A DNA stretch of 64,000 nt from Candidatus Krumholzibacteriia bacterium (GTDB lineage Bacteria; Krumholzibacteriota; Krumholzibacteriia; LZORAL124-64-63): positions 158,145-222,144 of the forward strand of contig JADGDU010000003.1 of the NCBI GenBank assembly GCA_016744705.1, given 5' to 3'. Of this stretch, positions 51,344 through 60,733 are shown in pieces. How positions within the stretch are numbered: position 1 is the first letter of the stretch; every line of letters begins with the position of its first letter. Under the pieces are notes generated by a model, which was not told the origin of the DNA, ran no database searches, and saw only the letters and a list, made by a program, of their open reading frames with translations. The position numbers and the translations under genes are program-made.

Positions 51344-51991
51344 TCACTTCACCATTGTCATTTTACTGGTGCTGACCATGGCCCCTACTGTGAATTTGGT
51401 GACGTACATGCCGGTGGATTGGGTTTGTCCACGGTCGTCGGTGCCGTCCCAGGTCAGTTCGTGCCAGCCTGGAGAGCGGTCCACTTCGAAAGACCGGATG
51501 CGCATGCCGGCGATGTTGTAAATATCCAGCCGGACTGTTTCGGCCTCTTCGATTGTATCGGGAACACCATAAACGATACGGGTTTCAGGGTTGAAGGGAT
51601 TGGGGTAGTTGGAACGCAACTGGGCAGCTGCCGGGGGAGTATCACCGGAACGACCCGGTTCAAAGTAGAGCGGATCCGACCATTCGCTCATTTCGGACAT
51701 TCGCCCCGAGGCGTCCACGCCGCGAACCCGGAGACGCTGCACCACACCTGACTCGGCAGAAAACACAAAACTCGTATCGGGATTCTCGCTGGAAATCAAT
51801 TCCTCTGGAGCGCTGCCTCTTTTCAGCCAGACTTCGTAATAGACAGCCACGGAAAGAGCTCCGTCGCGGTCGTCATAAGCTGGGCTGGCCGCCCAATGGA
51901 AATCATAATCTACAATCTCGGCGCTGGCGGCCCCTGCCAGCAGAAGAATGCCCATCAAGGTCAGGATTGTTTTTGTCCATGCTGTTTTCAC
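51344..51991 (-). CDS. exported protein with C-terminal FlgD-Ig/T9SS-like sorting domain
   Basis: 215 residues from the GTG at 51991, seven bases after AAGGGG; a longer frame begins at 52042. A signal peptide (MKTAWTKTILTLMGILLLAG) is followed by a fibronectin-like beta domain (VAVYYEVWLKRGSAPEELIS then VQRLRVRGVDASGRMSEMS). The C-terminal 90 residues read LRSNYPNPFNPETRIVYGVP, then VRLDIYNIAGMRIRSFEVDR, then GWHELTWDGTDDRGQTQSTG and MYVTKFTVG, the FlgD-like/Por-type sorting domain. Such domains anchor or sort exported proteins and are common in FCB-group and Eisenbacteria/Krumholzibacteria lineages. The gap 51992-52223 holds no gene that I can see. Confidence 0.82.
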   Translation of the reverse strand: MKTAWTKTILTLMGILLLAGAASAEIVDYDFHWAASPAYDDRDGALSVAVYYEVWLKRGSAPEELISSENPDTSFVFSAESGVVQRLRVRGVDASGRMSEMSEWSDPLYFEPGRSGDTPPAAAQLRSNYPNPFNPETRIVYGVPDTIEEAETVRLDIYNIAGMRIRSFEVDRSPGWHELTWDGTDDRGQTQSTGMYVTKFTVGAMVSTSKMTMVK

Positions 51992-52223
51992 GATTGTCCC
52001 CTTGTTGCATCGGGTCAAATGTCCCGGTTTTTTGTGCTTCAATCAAGGGGTTGCATAGGAAATGCCAGATATTTTAAATATCTCTCAGGTGGTTAAAACT
52101 GGCAATTGCAGGAAAATTCAAGAAAGCGAAAGAACGTTGGAGGAATCATGAGGAGCCGCGAAACACCATGGCCCTTGCCACGGCCGGAAGAGAATTCCGC
52201 CACGGGCCGTGCGCATTGCATGA

Positions 52224-53102
52224 TCAGAGAGGAAACTCGCCTTCTTCATCCTCCATGGCCGCAAGCCGGCGGCGGGTATTAATCATTTTCCGGCCTGCTC
52301 CCACCGCAAAAACGAGGGCCATCAGAACAAAGAGCGTGGGCCAGCGTGTCAACATGATGGCCCATCCCAGGCGCAAATTCATGGCCGAGGCAAAATCATC
52401 GGTAAAATCGCCCAAACCGGTGGCCGTCACTTCTTTGAAGGCGATGGAAAAGGCCCCTGTTTCCCGGGTGGCCCACAAAAGATCACCCACCACGGTCTCA
52501 CCATATTGATCCCGAAGGCGCCCCACCGCCAACAGGCTGGTTCGGTAAGCCCGATCGGCCATACCCACTGGAGCAGGAAACTGTCCCTGCAGACGGTCAA
52601 GGCTGGGAACCTGGCCGTCCAGTACCAGGGAGACCGTGTCGTAGAACCGCCATTCTCCAGAATAATGCATGGCACAACCCTCATGAAACCAAGTGGGCAA
52701 CCAAGTGGAACCAGCCACCTGGAACAAGATTGCATGCACCATTTCATGGAGGAAAACTTCTCGAACACCCCGGCCCACAGCAGGCAAACGGACATAATCC
52801 AAGGCAATGAGTCGGCCACCGGAGACGGCCACCCCCACTCCCCAATCCGGAAGGCGCCCGGCAAAATTTCGTTGGAAGGAGTCAGTGTTCAAAACCAAAC
52901 AGGTGATGGTGTCCAAAGGGGCCCCGGAAGGAACAAGTTCAGAAAGAATGCGGGGACCATCAATTTCCCAGATTTCGGCACAGGATTGGGCCACCTTCAT
53001 TCCCGACTCAGACTCCACTTCAAAGCGCACCATGGGCAAATCAGCTTGTGCAGCGCTTGGCAAGACTAACCAGACAAAAAGAATCAATAAAACGGATTTC
53101 AA
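52224..53102 (-). CDS. exported gluzincin-type metallopeptidase with C-terminal TM
   Basis: 292 residues from a TTG start five bases after AGGAG; a longer frame to 53162 is open. A signal peptide (LKSVLLILFVWLVLPSAA) precedes the zinc site HEMVH at 119-123, with a third ligand Glu141 in WFHEGCAMH. A C-terminal hydrophobic segment (about 247-270) ends in a basic and acidic tail. It is thus membrane-anchored with the catalytic part outside. It is a peptidase-MA relative of the protein at 27330, but without TPRs. Substrate unknown. Confidence 0.75.
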   Translation of the reverse strand: MKSVLLILFVWLVLPSAAQADLPMVRFEVESESGMKVAQSCAEIWEIDGPRILSELVPSGAPLDTITCLVLNTDSFQRNFAGRLPDWGVGVAVSGGRLIALDYVRLPAVGRGVREVFLHEMVHAILFQVAGSTWLPTWFHEGCAMHYSGEWRFYDTVSLVLDGQVPSLDRLQGQFPAPVGMADRAYRTSLLAVGRLRDQYGETVVGDLLWATRETGAFSIAFKEVTATGLGDFTDDFASAMNLRLGWAIMLTRWPTLFVLMALVFAVGAGRKMINTRRRLAAMEDEEGEFPL

Positions 53103-53186
53103 AAAATCTCCTGACAGGACGCTGGTAATCCAGGGACCTGATGAGGTAGAATGGAAGTTCAAATCTGACCATCAAGGAGCTGGGTC

Positions 53187-53903
53187 ATGACACTGGAAAC
53201 ATACCGCCACGCCATCACTCCCGAAACCAAAATAACGGTTCTCACGGGAGCCGGCATCTCAGCCGCCAGCGGAATTCCCACTTTTCGCAGTGGAGAAGAC
53301 GCCCTGTGGAGCCAATACCGCCCAGAAGAATTGGCCACCCACCGAGCCTTCATGGCCGAAACGGAACTGGTGTGGCGCTGGTACGATTGGCGCCGCCAAC
53401 TCATCGCCCAAAATGAGCCCAACGCCGCGCATTATGCTTTGGCTGACCTGGCCCAAAAGGCCGATGTCGTCATCGTGACTCAAAATGTTGATGGTTACCA
53501 TCAGGAGGCGGGCAGCCCCACTGTGCACGAATTCCATGGCTCCCTCTGGCGTGTGCGATGCATGGATTGCGGTTACGAGCGGTACGAGCGCAAGACGCCT
53601 CTGGATATTCCACCCCATTGCGCCAAGTGTGGCGGACTCGAACGTCCAGCGGTGGTTTGGTTTGGGGAAGGAATCGATCCGGACATTATGTCGGCATCAT
53701 TCGCCGCGGCTGCGGACTGTGACCTCTTTCTGGTGGTGGGAACCGCCGGAGCCGTTTATCCCGCCGCCAGTTTGGTGGACGCCGCTGTCAACGGGGGTGC
53801 TGAGGTCATCGACTTTAACCTTGAGCGCAGTGAGGTCAGTCACCTGGCCAACCTTTTTGTTCCCGGAAGCGCCGCCGATACTTTGCTGGGCATCGTTCCA
53901 TAA
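53187..53903 (+). CDS. cobB: class III sirtuin, NAD-dependent protein deacylase
   Basis: 238 residues. GAGISAASGIPTFR (21-34) and TQNVDGYHQEAG bind NAD. The catalytic His is His117 (HEFHG), and the zinc Cys4 are Cys125, Cys128, Cys145 and Cys148. Tyr66 and Arg69 in WYDWRR are the class III residues for succinyl/malonyl-lysine. It removes acyl groups from lysine with NAD use. The last 207 bases overlap the convergent histidine kinase gene on the minus strand. Confidence 0.92.
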   Translation: MTLETYRHAITPETKITVLTGAGISAASGIPTFRSGEDALWSQYRPEELATHRAFMAETELVWRWYDWRRQLIAQNEPNAAHYALADLAQKADVVIVTQNVDGYHQEAGSPTVHEFHGSLWRVRCMDCGYERYERKTPLDIPPHCAKCGGLERPAVVWFGEGIDPDIMSASFAAAADCDLFLVVGTAGAVYPAASLVDAAVNGGAEVIDFNLERSEVSHLANLFVPGSAADTLLGIVP

Positions 53904-55970
53904 ATGCGCGGCCAGCGTTTCATCCACCACTTCAGAATCCAGGAAAGTAGGCAACAGCAGGAAGAAAGAATTGCCATCCGTTTTGTGGCTGTGCAGTAAA
54001 ATTCTTCCACCGTGGCATTCCACAGCACCTTGGGCAATGGGCAAACTCAATCCAGAGCCCTTTTGATGATGCTCGATGCGGCCTACCAACTCGAACTTTC
54101 CGAACAGGGCTTTTTGGCGGTTTGGGGGGATGGGATCGCCGCTGTTGAATACTTCTATCAGGCGCCAGCGGATGTCCTCGTCTTCCCATTGTTGGAAAGT
54201 GGGTTGATCCAAAAGCAATTGCAGATGTTCGCCCAACAACAGTTCCTCGGGACCACCCTGCCCGGGCACCTCCCAAGCTTCACGAATAACAATTTTTCCA
54301 TTTTCACGGTTGTGGCTTAGAGCGTTGTCGAAGACTTTCTCCAGAGCCATCTTGAGAATGCTCTGGTCACCGAGGACAGACCATACCTGCTCATTTAAAT
54401 AATTTTCCACCTGGATGCCCCGCAGGGCGGCCTTCTCTCTAATCCCGCACAACCCAAACTCCACTAACTCCACCACTGGAGCAGGCTTGAGATCCAGATG
54501 GCGGTCACTGGCTTGAACGGCAGTCATCTGGATGGCGTCGGTCATGAAACCACTGAGGCGCTCACCGCTGTTTTGGATGATGGAAATGACTTCCAAAATA
54601 TTCATGCGCTGGAGAACGGCTGCATCTTCTTCATTGGCACTCTTGGCTGAGGCTTTTATAAAATCCACACCCCCCATGATGGCTGTTAGCGGGGTGCGAA
54701 CTTCATGGGAAATCAGGACCAGGAAATCATCTTTGGCTTTATCCAACAGCCTCATGTTTTCCAGGGCGGTCCGCAAATGGAGTGTTTTGTCTTTTACTTC
54801 ACGGTGGGCCTCATCCAGGCTCACGGCCATCAGGTTGAAGTACCCCACCAGTTGACCAATTTCATCCCAACTGTCTTCTGGCATACGGCGAGAGTATTCA
54901 CCCCTGGCCAGGGATGACATGCTTTCTGCCAATTCGCTCAGGCGGTTGGTCAGTTTTTGCATCACTCCCATCACACCCAGGACGGCCCCCAGAAAAGACA
55001 ACATGGTCAGGCCCATCACCAAGGCCATGTATTCCATCACCAGATTGCGCAAATCAGCAGCGGGACTGGCCGAAAACAGCAGCAGCGGTAAGGTGGGCGA
55101 GGGAATGGTCGACACCAGCCAGGGATCGCGCCAACGCCCCACAAGGCCTTGCCTGAAACCACCATTGGCCAGCTCTTTATCAATTCGCAGATAATCCTTG
55201 CCCGACAGCCCTTCGAAAACTCCCGTTTTTGCGTGGCTTTTTTCCCAGAGTATTCGCCCTTGATGGTCCACCAGGCAAAGCCAATCAGGAGTTGGTGCCG
55301 CCGATAGCATGGTGCCTAAATTCACTAGCAGCAGTGTTAGGCTGGTTGATTTGGCCGGTTTATTTCGCACCAGCAGCGGCAAATGGGTTTCTGAAGATGA
55401 ATGATTTTGGAGAAAGATGGGTGCGAAGAGAAGAATCTCATGCCATGGATCCGACTCCAGCATGACCGGTCCTGAATACGAGGCGATGCCTGAAAGTTCG
55501 CCCCCCTCATTCTGCCTTAGCCAGGGCAAAATCTGCTTTTCCAACCAACGGTCCAAAACCAGTCGGTTGGATTTAGTATCCAACGCTGAGTCCATGACAA
55601 ATTCCGGTGAAGTATGCACGGAAAGATTCACTTGCAAGGTGGCCGACACTTGATCCAGGCCAATGATGCCTTCTCCGATGATCCCAGCCAGATTCTCCGC
55701 AGATGGTTCGGCCTCTGTAGTTTGCGCGCTCAGTTCAGATTTGCGTAACTCCGCCGACATGGCCAAGCGCCCCACTTGGAAACGAAGCCCTGAGGCTAAC
55801 TGAAACAACTCCTGCTTCTGGTGCTCTGAAGCTGCCTCCAAAGCATGTTGCTCAAAAAGCATCCAGCTGCAAAAGCCCAAAGCCAGAACAGAGACAAACA
55901 ACACCGGCAAGACGCGCAGGTACACCTGGTGCCGTGTCAGGTAATTCATTCTTTTCCATAGATGGTTCAT
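53697..55970 (-). CDS. sensor histidine kinase with periplasmic sensor and HAMP
   Basis: 757 residues from the ATG at 55970 (AAGGG four bases upstream); the longer frame to 56012 is less likely. A first TM (about 20-40) precedes a large periplasmic region, and a second TM is near 335-355. HAMP-like residues follow (TNRLSELAESMSSLARGEYS). H-box at His422 (LVLISHEVRTPLTAIMGG) and N-box LEKVFDNALSHNRENG are clear, while G1 is degenerate and G2 reads GSGLSLPIA. Residues about 690-757 lie antisense to the sirtuin's 3' end and look extraneous; the HATPase fold ends around residue 690. No response regulator is adjacent. Confidence 0.85.
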   Translation of the reverse strand: MNHLWKRMNYLTRHQVYLRVLPVLFVSVLALGFCSWMLFEQHALEAASEHQKQELFQLASGLRFQVGRLAMSAELRKSELSAQTTEAEPSAENLAGIIGEGIIGLDQVSATLQVNLSVHTSPEFVMDSALDTKSNRLVLDRWLEKQILPWLRQNEGGELSGIASYSGPVMLESDPWHEILLFAPIFLQNHSSSETHLPLLVRNKPAKSTSLTLLLVNLGTMLSAAPTPDWLCLVDHQGRILWEKSHAKTGVFEGLSGKDYLRIDKELANGGFRQGLVGRWRDPWLVSTIPSPTLPLLLFSASPAADLRNLVMEYMALVMGLTMLSFLGAVLGVMGVMQKLTNRLSELAESMSSLARGEYSRRMPEDSWDEIGQLVGYFNLMAVSLDEAHREVKDKTLHLRTALENMRLLDKAKDDFLVLISHEVRTPLTAIMGGVDFIKASAKSANEEDAAVLQRMNILEVISIIQNSGERLSGFMTDAIQMTAVQASDRHLDLKPAPVVELVEFGLCGIREKAALRGIQVENYLNEQVWSVLGDQSILKMALEKVFDNALSHNRENGKIVIREAWEVPGQGGPEELLLGEHLQLLLDQPTFQQWEDEDIRWRLIEVFNSGDPIPPNRQKALFGKFELVGRIEHHQKGSGLSLPIAQGAVECHGGRILLHSHKTDGNSFFLLLPTFLDSEVVDETLAAHLWNDAQQSIGGASGNKKVGQVTDLTALKVKVDDLSTPVDSGVHQTGGGINGSGGSHHQKEVTVRSRGE

Positions 55971-56114
55971 GCAGCCCTTTCCCAGCTGGACAGTACTCCT
56001 CATTCCCTCCAAGAATGCGGAATCCTCCCGGTGGTTTTATCGGCTCCAACCAGGAAAGGTTGACCAGTGGTTTTTGCTCGGTTATTTCTTGAGTAGGAAA
56101 TGCACTCCAACTGA

Positions 56115-57410
56115 ATGGACGACCAGGCCATGGCCAACCGTAAACTTCTGCTAATCAATAAGTTCTATCACGACATAGGACCTGCCGGTGGCGTGGGGCG
56201 CTATCTTGTCCAGGAAGAAGAAGATCTTTTGAAAGCCGGCTGGGACGTGATTCCCTTTGCCATGGCAGACGAACATGCGCGGCCATCCCCGTGGGATAAG
56301 TATTTTGTTAAGGCCCGGGATTATAGCAAGCCACGGTTTGGAATCGAGGCGGCCGGAGACGCCTTGAGTTTAATTTGGAATCGGGAGGCAGCCCGGAACC
56401 TGGAAGATTTGATTCAGGAAACTCGGCCGGATGTGGCCCATTTGCATAACATTTATCACCATTTGAGTCCTTCCATTTTACCGGTTTTGAAAAGACATGG
56501 AATTCCGGTGGTCATGACGTTGCATGACTTGCGGCTGTTGTGCCCGGCTATTCATATGTTGCGGCAAGGGGAAGTTTGCGAAGACTGCAAGGGTGGGCAG
56601 TTGCAAAACGCGGTATTGGGTCGGTGTGTGAAAGAGTCGCGGGCGGCTTCGGCGTTGGCGGCGGTGGAAACGTTTTTGCATCGGAGTCGGGGGATGTACG
56701 AAGGAACCGTCGGGCAGTTTCTCTGTCCCAGTGCCTGCTACAAAGAGAAATTTGCCCAATGGGGCTTCCCGGAACACCATTTGAAACATTTGCCCAATTT
56801 TGTGGATTTGGATTTTTGGCATCCCAACCAAATCCCCACCACCCAGGCCAAAGACTCATACCTCTATTTTGGCCGCATTTCCCGAGAAAAGGGATTACGC
56901 ACTCTTTTAGATGCTCACGCCATCTGGGAACAGAAATTTAGAGATGGTGAAACATCCACCCCGCCGCTCAATTTACTGATAGCAGGCAGTGGTCCCTGTG
57001 AAGAGAATTTAAAAGTTCATGTGGCCCACCTGGAATTGAAAACCGTGGAAATTTTGGGTCCCCTCAACATCACTGAACTGAGGCAAGCCCTGGCCAGAGC
57101 AAAGTTTTCAGTTCTGACCTCGGAATGGTATGAAAACGGCCCCATGGCGGCCTTGGAAAGCCTTGCGGCTGGCATCCCCTTAGCCGGAACTGACATTGGC
57201 GGCATTCCCGAAATGATTGAAGATGGCCAAACGGGGGTCATCATGCCGGCCAGAAACCCGGAGGGAATTTATAAAGGCCTGAGGCGGGCAGCCAACCTTC
57301 CCGCATCAGCTCCGGTGGCCGCTAGGAAGTGGGCAGAAAAAAACGCCTCCCGCCAAAACCACATGGTCCAGCTGGAGGCGCTTTTCATCAAACTGATAGA
57401 AGGCCGGTAG
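56115..57410 (+). CDS. GT4-family glycosyltransferase
   Basis: 431 residues (Met6 at 56130 is an alternative start). The N-terminal GT-B domain has LLLINKFYHDIGPAGGVGRY, DVAHLHNIYHHLSPSILPVL and a Cys-containing CEDCKGG region. The C-terminal domain has YLYFGRISREKGLRTLLDAH, LLIAGSGP, LTSEWYENGPMAALESLAAG and GGIPEMIEDGQTG, the GT4 donor-binding pattern with the EX7E-like Glu. It is likely to use a nucleotide sugar to extend a surface glycan. It ends four bases before the S8 peptidase stop, and its 3' end holds the S8 terminator. Confidence 0.9.
   Translation: MDDQAMANRKLLLINKFYHDIGPAGGVGRYLVQEEEDLLKAGWDVIPFAMADEHARPSPWDKYFVKARDYSKPRFGIEAAGDALSLIWNREAARNLEDLIQETRPDVAHLHNIYHHLSPSILPVLKRHGIPVVMTLHDLRLLCPAIHMLRQGEVCEDCKGGQLQNAVLGRCVKESRAASALAAVETFLHRSRGMYEGTVGQFLCPSACYKEKFAQWGFPEHHLKHLPNFVDLDFWHPNQIPTTQAKDSYLYFGRISREKGLRTLLDAHAIWEQKFRDGETSTPPLNLLIAGSGPCEENLKVHVAHLELKTVEILGPLNITELRQALARAKFSVLTSEWYENGPMAALESLAAGIPLAGTDIGGIPEMIEDGQTGVIMPARNPEGIYKGLRRAANLPASAPVAARKWAEKNASRQNHMVQLEALFIKLIEGR
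57336..57381 (-). terminator. S8 peptidase terminator inside the convergent GT4 coding sequence
   Basis: On the minus strand CGCCTCC pairs with GGAGGCG (arms at 57374-57380 and 57344-57350) around a 23-base loop and is followed by seven T (57343-57337). The hairpin lies 35 to 80 bases after the S8 stop and within the last codons of the GT4 gene, so the signal overlaps coding sequence on the opposite strand. Confidence 0.6.
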
Positions 57411-57414
57411 AGCT

Positions 57415-60400
57415 TTAGTCCACCTTGATCGGCACCTCAAGCACCAATGCAGCCCCGTCATCACCAGGTCGGCGGTCATCAGTGTTGTGGTCCCGGAATT
57501 CCAGAACGCCAAATACATTCATTCCGTCTGGTGCGGCCGGCCATTCATCTTCAAAACTGACCTTCACATCGGTGGGAACACCACAGTAGAGGTTCAAACG
57601 ACCACCACCAGCCCGCTTGGCAGTACCGGCCAAAGGACTAGCGAAGAGATACTTCTCTTCCAAATCAAAACCCCACTCAACCATATCTTCGGCCATGGCA
57701 AAAGCACCCACAACCTGCAGAGTGTATGTGGCAGATTCCATGCCTTCAGGCAAGGTCATGCCCATATGAGCTTCGAGGCCATTAAACCCGGCGATACGCT
57801 GAGCTTTTCCGCTGGAATCCAGAATGTTCACGGCACAATCGGTGAACAGGTTGGCCACGGATTCATCCATCACCAGATGGAAGGCCGCACGGGGAGTAGT
57901 CGCGTCCAGAGTGAAGCTTTTACTCCACTCATCAGTTTCTTCAATTTCCACTTCACTATCACTGACAAAGCCCTTCAGGGTGGCCGAAGCGCGTCCCTTG
58001 AAAACACCAGCAAAGGAGCGAGTCACCACAGCCGTTCCGGTGGCTTTTTTGCCTGTGCCCTTGCGAGAAAAACCTGTCAGTTCCGTGGGCTCAACATCGT
58101 AGCCATCAAAACTGACGGTCAAACGGTAGTCGGTCAGATCCGTACCAGTGATGGAACCCACAACATTGATTTCCCAGATGCCGGGGAAAAGCTCGGGCTT
58201 GAGAACAGTCGAATCTTTGATGTTGTCGCCTTCAGTGCGGGCATAGCCAGAGAAAGTGCCGCGCACCCGACCTTCGGGATCACAAATTTCCGTCATGGCC
58301 ATGGCGCCTGAAGATGAGCCAACATCTTTGCTGACTTCCAGGCGCACACGCATGGCGGTGGCTCCGGCGGGAACATTGACGTAATGCCGAAGGGCGGAAC
58401 TCTGGGCCAGGTCTTTCCCTTCATACACTTTGGTATAGCCACTTTGAGGGCCTACGGGATCACCAATGACGACAGTGTTCCACAGATAGAATTCACGACC
58501 GGCCAAGCCTCCCAAATCTCCACCGTCAATATTGGCGATGATGCGGGCGCTGTGGGCTCCGGTTTCTTTCAGCTTTTTCTCATTGTATTGGCAAGTCACG
58601 GTCATGCCCATATCACCGCGAATGTAGCGGTCACCAGACAAGACTTTCAACCAATCGGCCTCACTCTTGAAGCTGAAACTGCGGAAGAAAGAATCAATGT
58701 CATCGGGGCCCATATCCGGGTGGAAGACAGGATGAACCGTGAAGGTGATTTTCTCGGGAGCGAAAGGAGCGCCGCCCGGAGTGCGCCAGTAGGCCGCACT
58801 GCTCAAACCATCATCCTGAAAAACACAGGGGGTTTCAATGTCGTAGCGCAAAACCTGATGGGCTGTTTTGCTTGCGGATAATTTTTTGAGGACATCCCAG
58901 CTGGCCTCGGTCGTCACCAAACCACCACCCTGATCAGTCAGGCTTAAGCCAGGAATGGGCGTACCACCAGCAATCAGGGCGCGCATCATCATACCCCAAT
59001 GAATATCAATACCTTCTTGCTGGGCTGCACTGACCAGGCAGGCCACCGCGCCGGCAGTTTGTGGCGAGGCCATGCTCGTGCCGTTGAAACGTGCCATGCC
59101 GTCGATGAATCCAGGCACGGTACTGAGGGCGGACCCGGGAGCTACCACATCGGGCTTGGCGGTCTCGCCCCCGCGGCTGCTGAAGTTGAACAAAGTATTG
59201 CGCGTCATGCGAGCACTGTACAGGTCGGCCCCCGACTCCACAGAGAGAGAGGCACCGGAGCTGATCAGGCTGGGGCATGTGGCCGGGATACCCACGGTAG
59301 AAAGGCCCGGGCCTTCATTACCGGCACTGGTGCAGCAATAGAGAGTGGGATTCTCGGCCAGCAAGTTGTCCAACCAGCCGCCCATGGCGTCGTCCCCTTC
59401 TTCCACTGAGGCGATGCCGAAGCTCATGTTGATCACCACGGGGATACCATATTTTTCTTCAAACGAGGCGGCGTATTCGTAAGCCTTTTTCATGCTGCTG
59501 GTACGAGTTGCGCCACCAGCCAGGCGGTTGTCGCCCAGCTTCAGGGAGAGCAACCAGGAACCGGGAGCGCCGCCGTGCATGCCTTCTTGTCCACTGACTT
59601 CAAAGCCCGCAGCGATACCCGCGCAATGGGAGCCATGGCTGCCGTCATCAAAGTGAAATTCCACGGTGGGAGCTTCCGGTGCCCCAAGGTGGTTCTCGTT
59701 GGTGATGACATTGACTTCCCACGCCATCAGGGCGCGGCTGTCCGGGTTGTTGTCACTGGCCAGGGAGAAAGCATCGTAGTTGATGCGGTAGTCGCGGAGC
59801 ATTTTGTCATCGGAAAGATCACCGTTGCCGTTAGTATCCACGACGACAACCCACACATGGGAAGACAGGCGCTCGGTGGCCACGGTCTTTTTGGCGGTAT
59901 CGTTCAGGGAGGACAGCATTTCATAACCGGCGCCAATGCCCAGGTTTTTTTCCACGGCGGCCCGGTCAGCAGCATAGACGAGGAATCCAAATCGGTCGCT
60001 GGTATCACCATCATCATTTAGGTCATTGACATCGGCATTGTTGACGAAGTCTTTTTCGGCAATTTCGCCGATGTAGACTTGGTAGCCCACATCATCCCCT
60101 GCGGGAGGTACCGGGAGGTTTTGGGCTCCGCGCAGGAGCAGGCCGTCTTCGGTGGCGAAGACTGGGGCGGCATCGGTGCCTGATTCGTCACGTACGGCGA
60201 CGAAGGTTTCCCAATCGCCTTCGGTGGAGAAATCGCGAACGTCGATGAGTTTGGTTTGGCCGGTGCTGGTTTGCAGGAGGCCAGGGGCGAACGCGTCGAT
60301 TCCGGTGTCGAGGATGGCCACGGCTACGCCTCGGCCGTCATAGGTTGGGTTGGTGGTGATGAAGGCCTGGGTGCCCGTTTCTGAGGAGGGCATGTAGTTC

Positions 60401-60492
60401 CAGGTTTTGGGTTCCGCAAAAGATCCGGTAGCCAGCAAGACAACAGCCATCAGAGCGACAACTGAAATCAGAGCATTCTTGAGAAAGGACAT
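57415..60492 (-). CDS. secreted S8 subtilisin-like peptidase, tripeptidyl-peptidase II-like
   Basis: 1025 residues from the ATG at 60492, six bases after GGAGG; the upstream frame to 60549 is ignored. A signal peptide (MSFLKNALISVVALMAVVLL) is followed by the catalytic Asp62 (VAILDTGID), His286 (GSHGSHCAGIAAG) and Ser473 (FNGTSMASPQTAG). A long insert (over 200 residues) lies between Asp and His, as in TPP II, and a long C-terminal beta-rich part follows (about 500-1025). It is probably exported and digests proteins. No propeptide is obvious. Confidence 0.85.
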   Translation of the reverse strand: MSFLKNALISVVALMAVVLLATGSFAEPKTWNYMPSSETGTQAFITTNPTYDGRGVAVAILDTGIDAFAPGLLQTSTGQTKLIDVRDFSTEGDWETFVAVRDESGTDAAPVFATEDGLLLRGAQNLPVPPAGDDVGYQVYIGEIAEKDFVNNADVNDLNDDGDTSDRFGFLVYAADRAAVEKNLGIGAGYEMLSSLNDTAKKTVATERLSSHVWVVVVDTNGNGDLSDDKMLRDYRINYDAFSLASDNNPDSRALMAWEVNVITNENHLGAPEAPTVEFHFDDGSHGSHCAGIAAGFEVSGQEGMHGGAPGSWLLSLKLGDNRLAGGATRTSSMKKAYEYAASFEEKYGIPVVINMSFGIASVEEGDDAMGGWLDNLLAENPTLYCCTSAGNEGPGLSTVGIPATCPSLISSGASLSVESGADLYSARMTRNTLFNFSSRGGETAKPDVVAPGSALSTVPGFIDGMARFNGTSMASPQTAGAVACLVSAAQQEGIDIHWGMMMRALIAGGTPIPGLSLTDQGGGLVTTEASWDVLKKLSASKTAHQVLRYDIETPCVFQDDGLSSAAYWRTPGGAPFAPEKITFTVHPVFHPDMGPDDIDSFFRSFSFKSEADWLKVLSGDRYIRGDMGMTVTCQYNEKKLKETGAHSARIIANIDGGDLGGLAGREFYLWNTVVIGDPVGPQSGYTKVYEGKDLAQSSALRHYVNVPAGATAMRVRLEVSKDVGSSSGAMAMTEICDPEGRVRGTFSGYARTEGDNIKDSTVLKPELFPGIWEINVVGSITGTDLTDYRLTVSFDGYDVEPTELTGFSRKGTGKKATGTAVVTRSFAGVFKGRASATLKGFVSDSEVEIEETDEWSKSFTLDATTPRAAFHLVMDESVANLFTDCAVNILDSSGKAQRIAGFNGLEAHMGMTLPEGMESATYTLQVVGAFAMAEDMVEWGFDLEEKYLFASPLAGTAKRAGGGRLNLYCGVPTDVKVSFEDEWPAAPDGMNVFGVLEFRDHNTDDRRPGDDGAALVLEVPIKVD

Positions 60493-60733
60493 GGACGACC
60501 TCCATTGGGGATAAGCTTGCAACACGAGCGATCTTAAAATTTTCCTCAACCAAAATAGGCCCCCAATGATTCAGCCACAAGGACCAGACATGACTCAATC
60601 CTACCTTTACACCCTGTTTTAAGTGGGAACAAACTTTGAAAAACAATCATTCACCTCACATATTTCTATAGATATCAATTCTCAGTTCAAAGCAACCCGG
60701 CCCTAAACCGCTCTCATAGAAAGAGGTCCCGAA

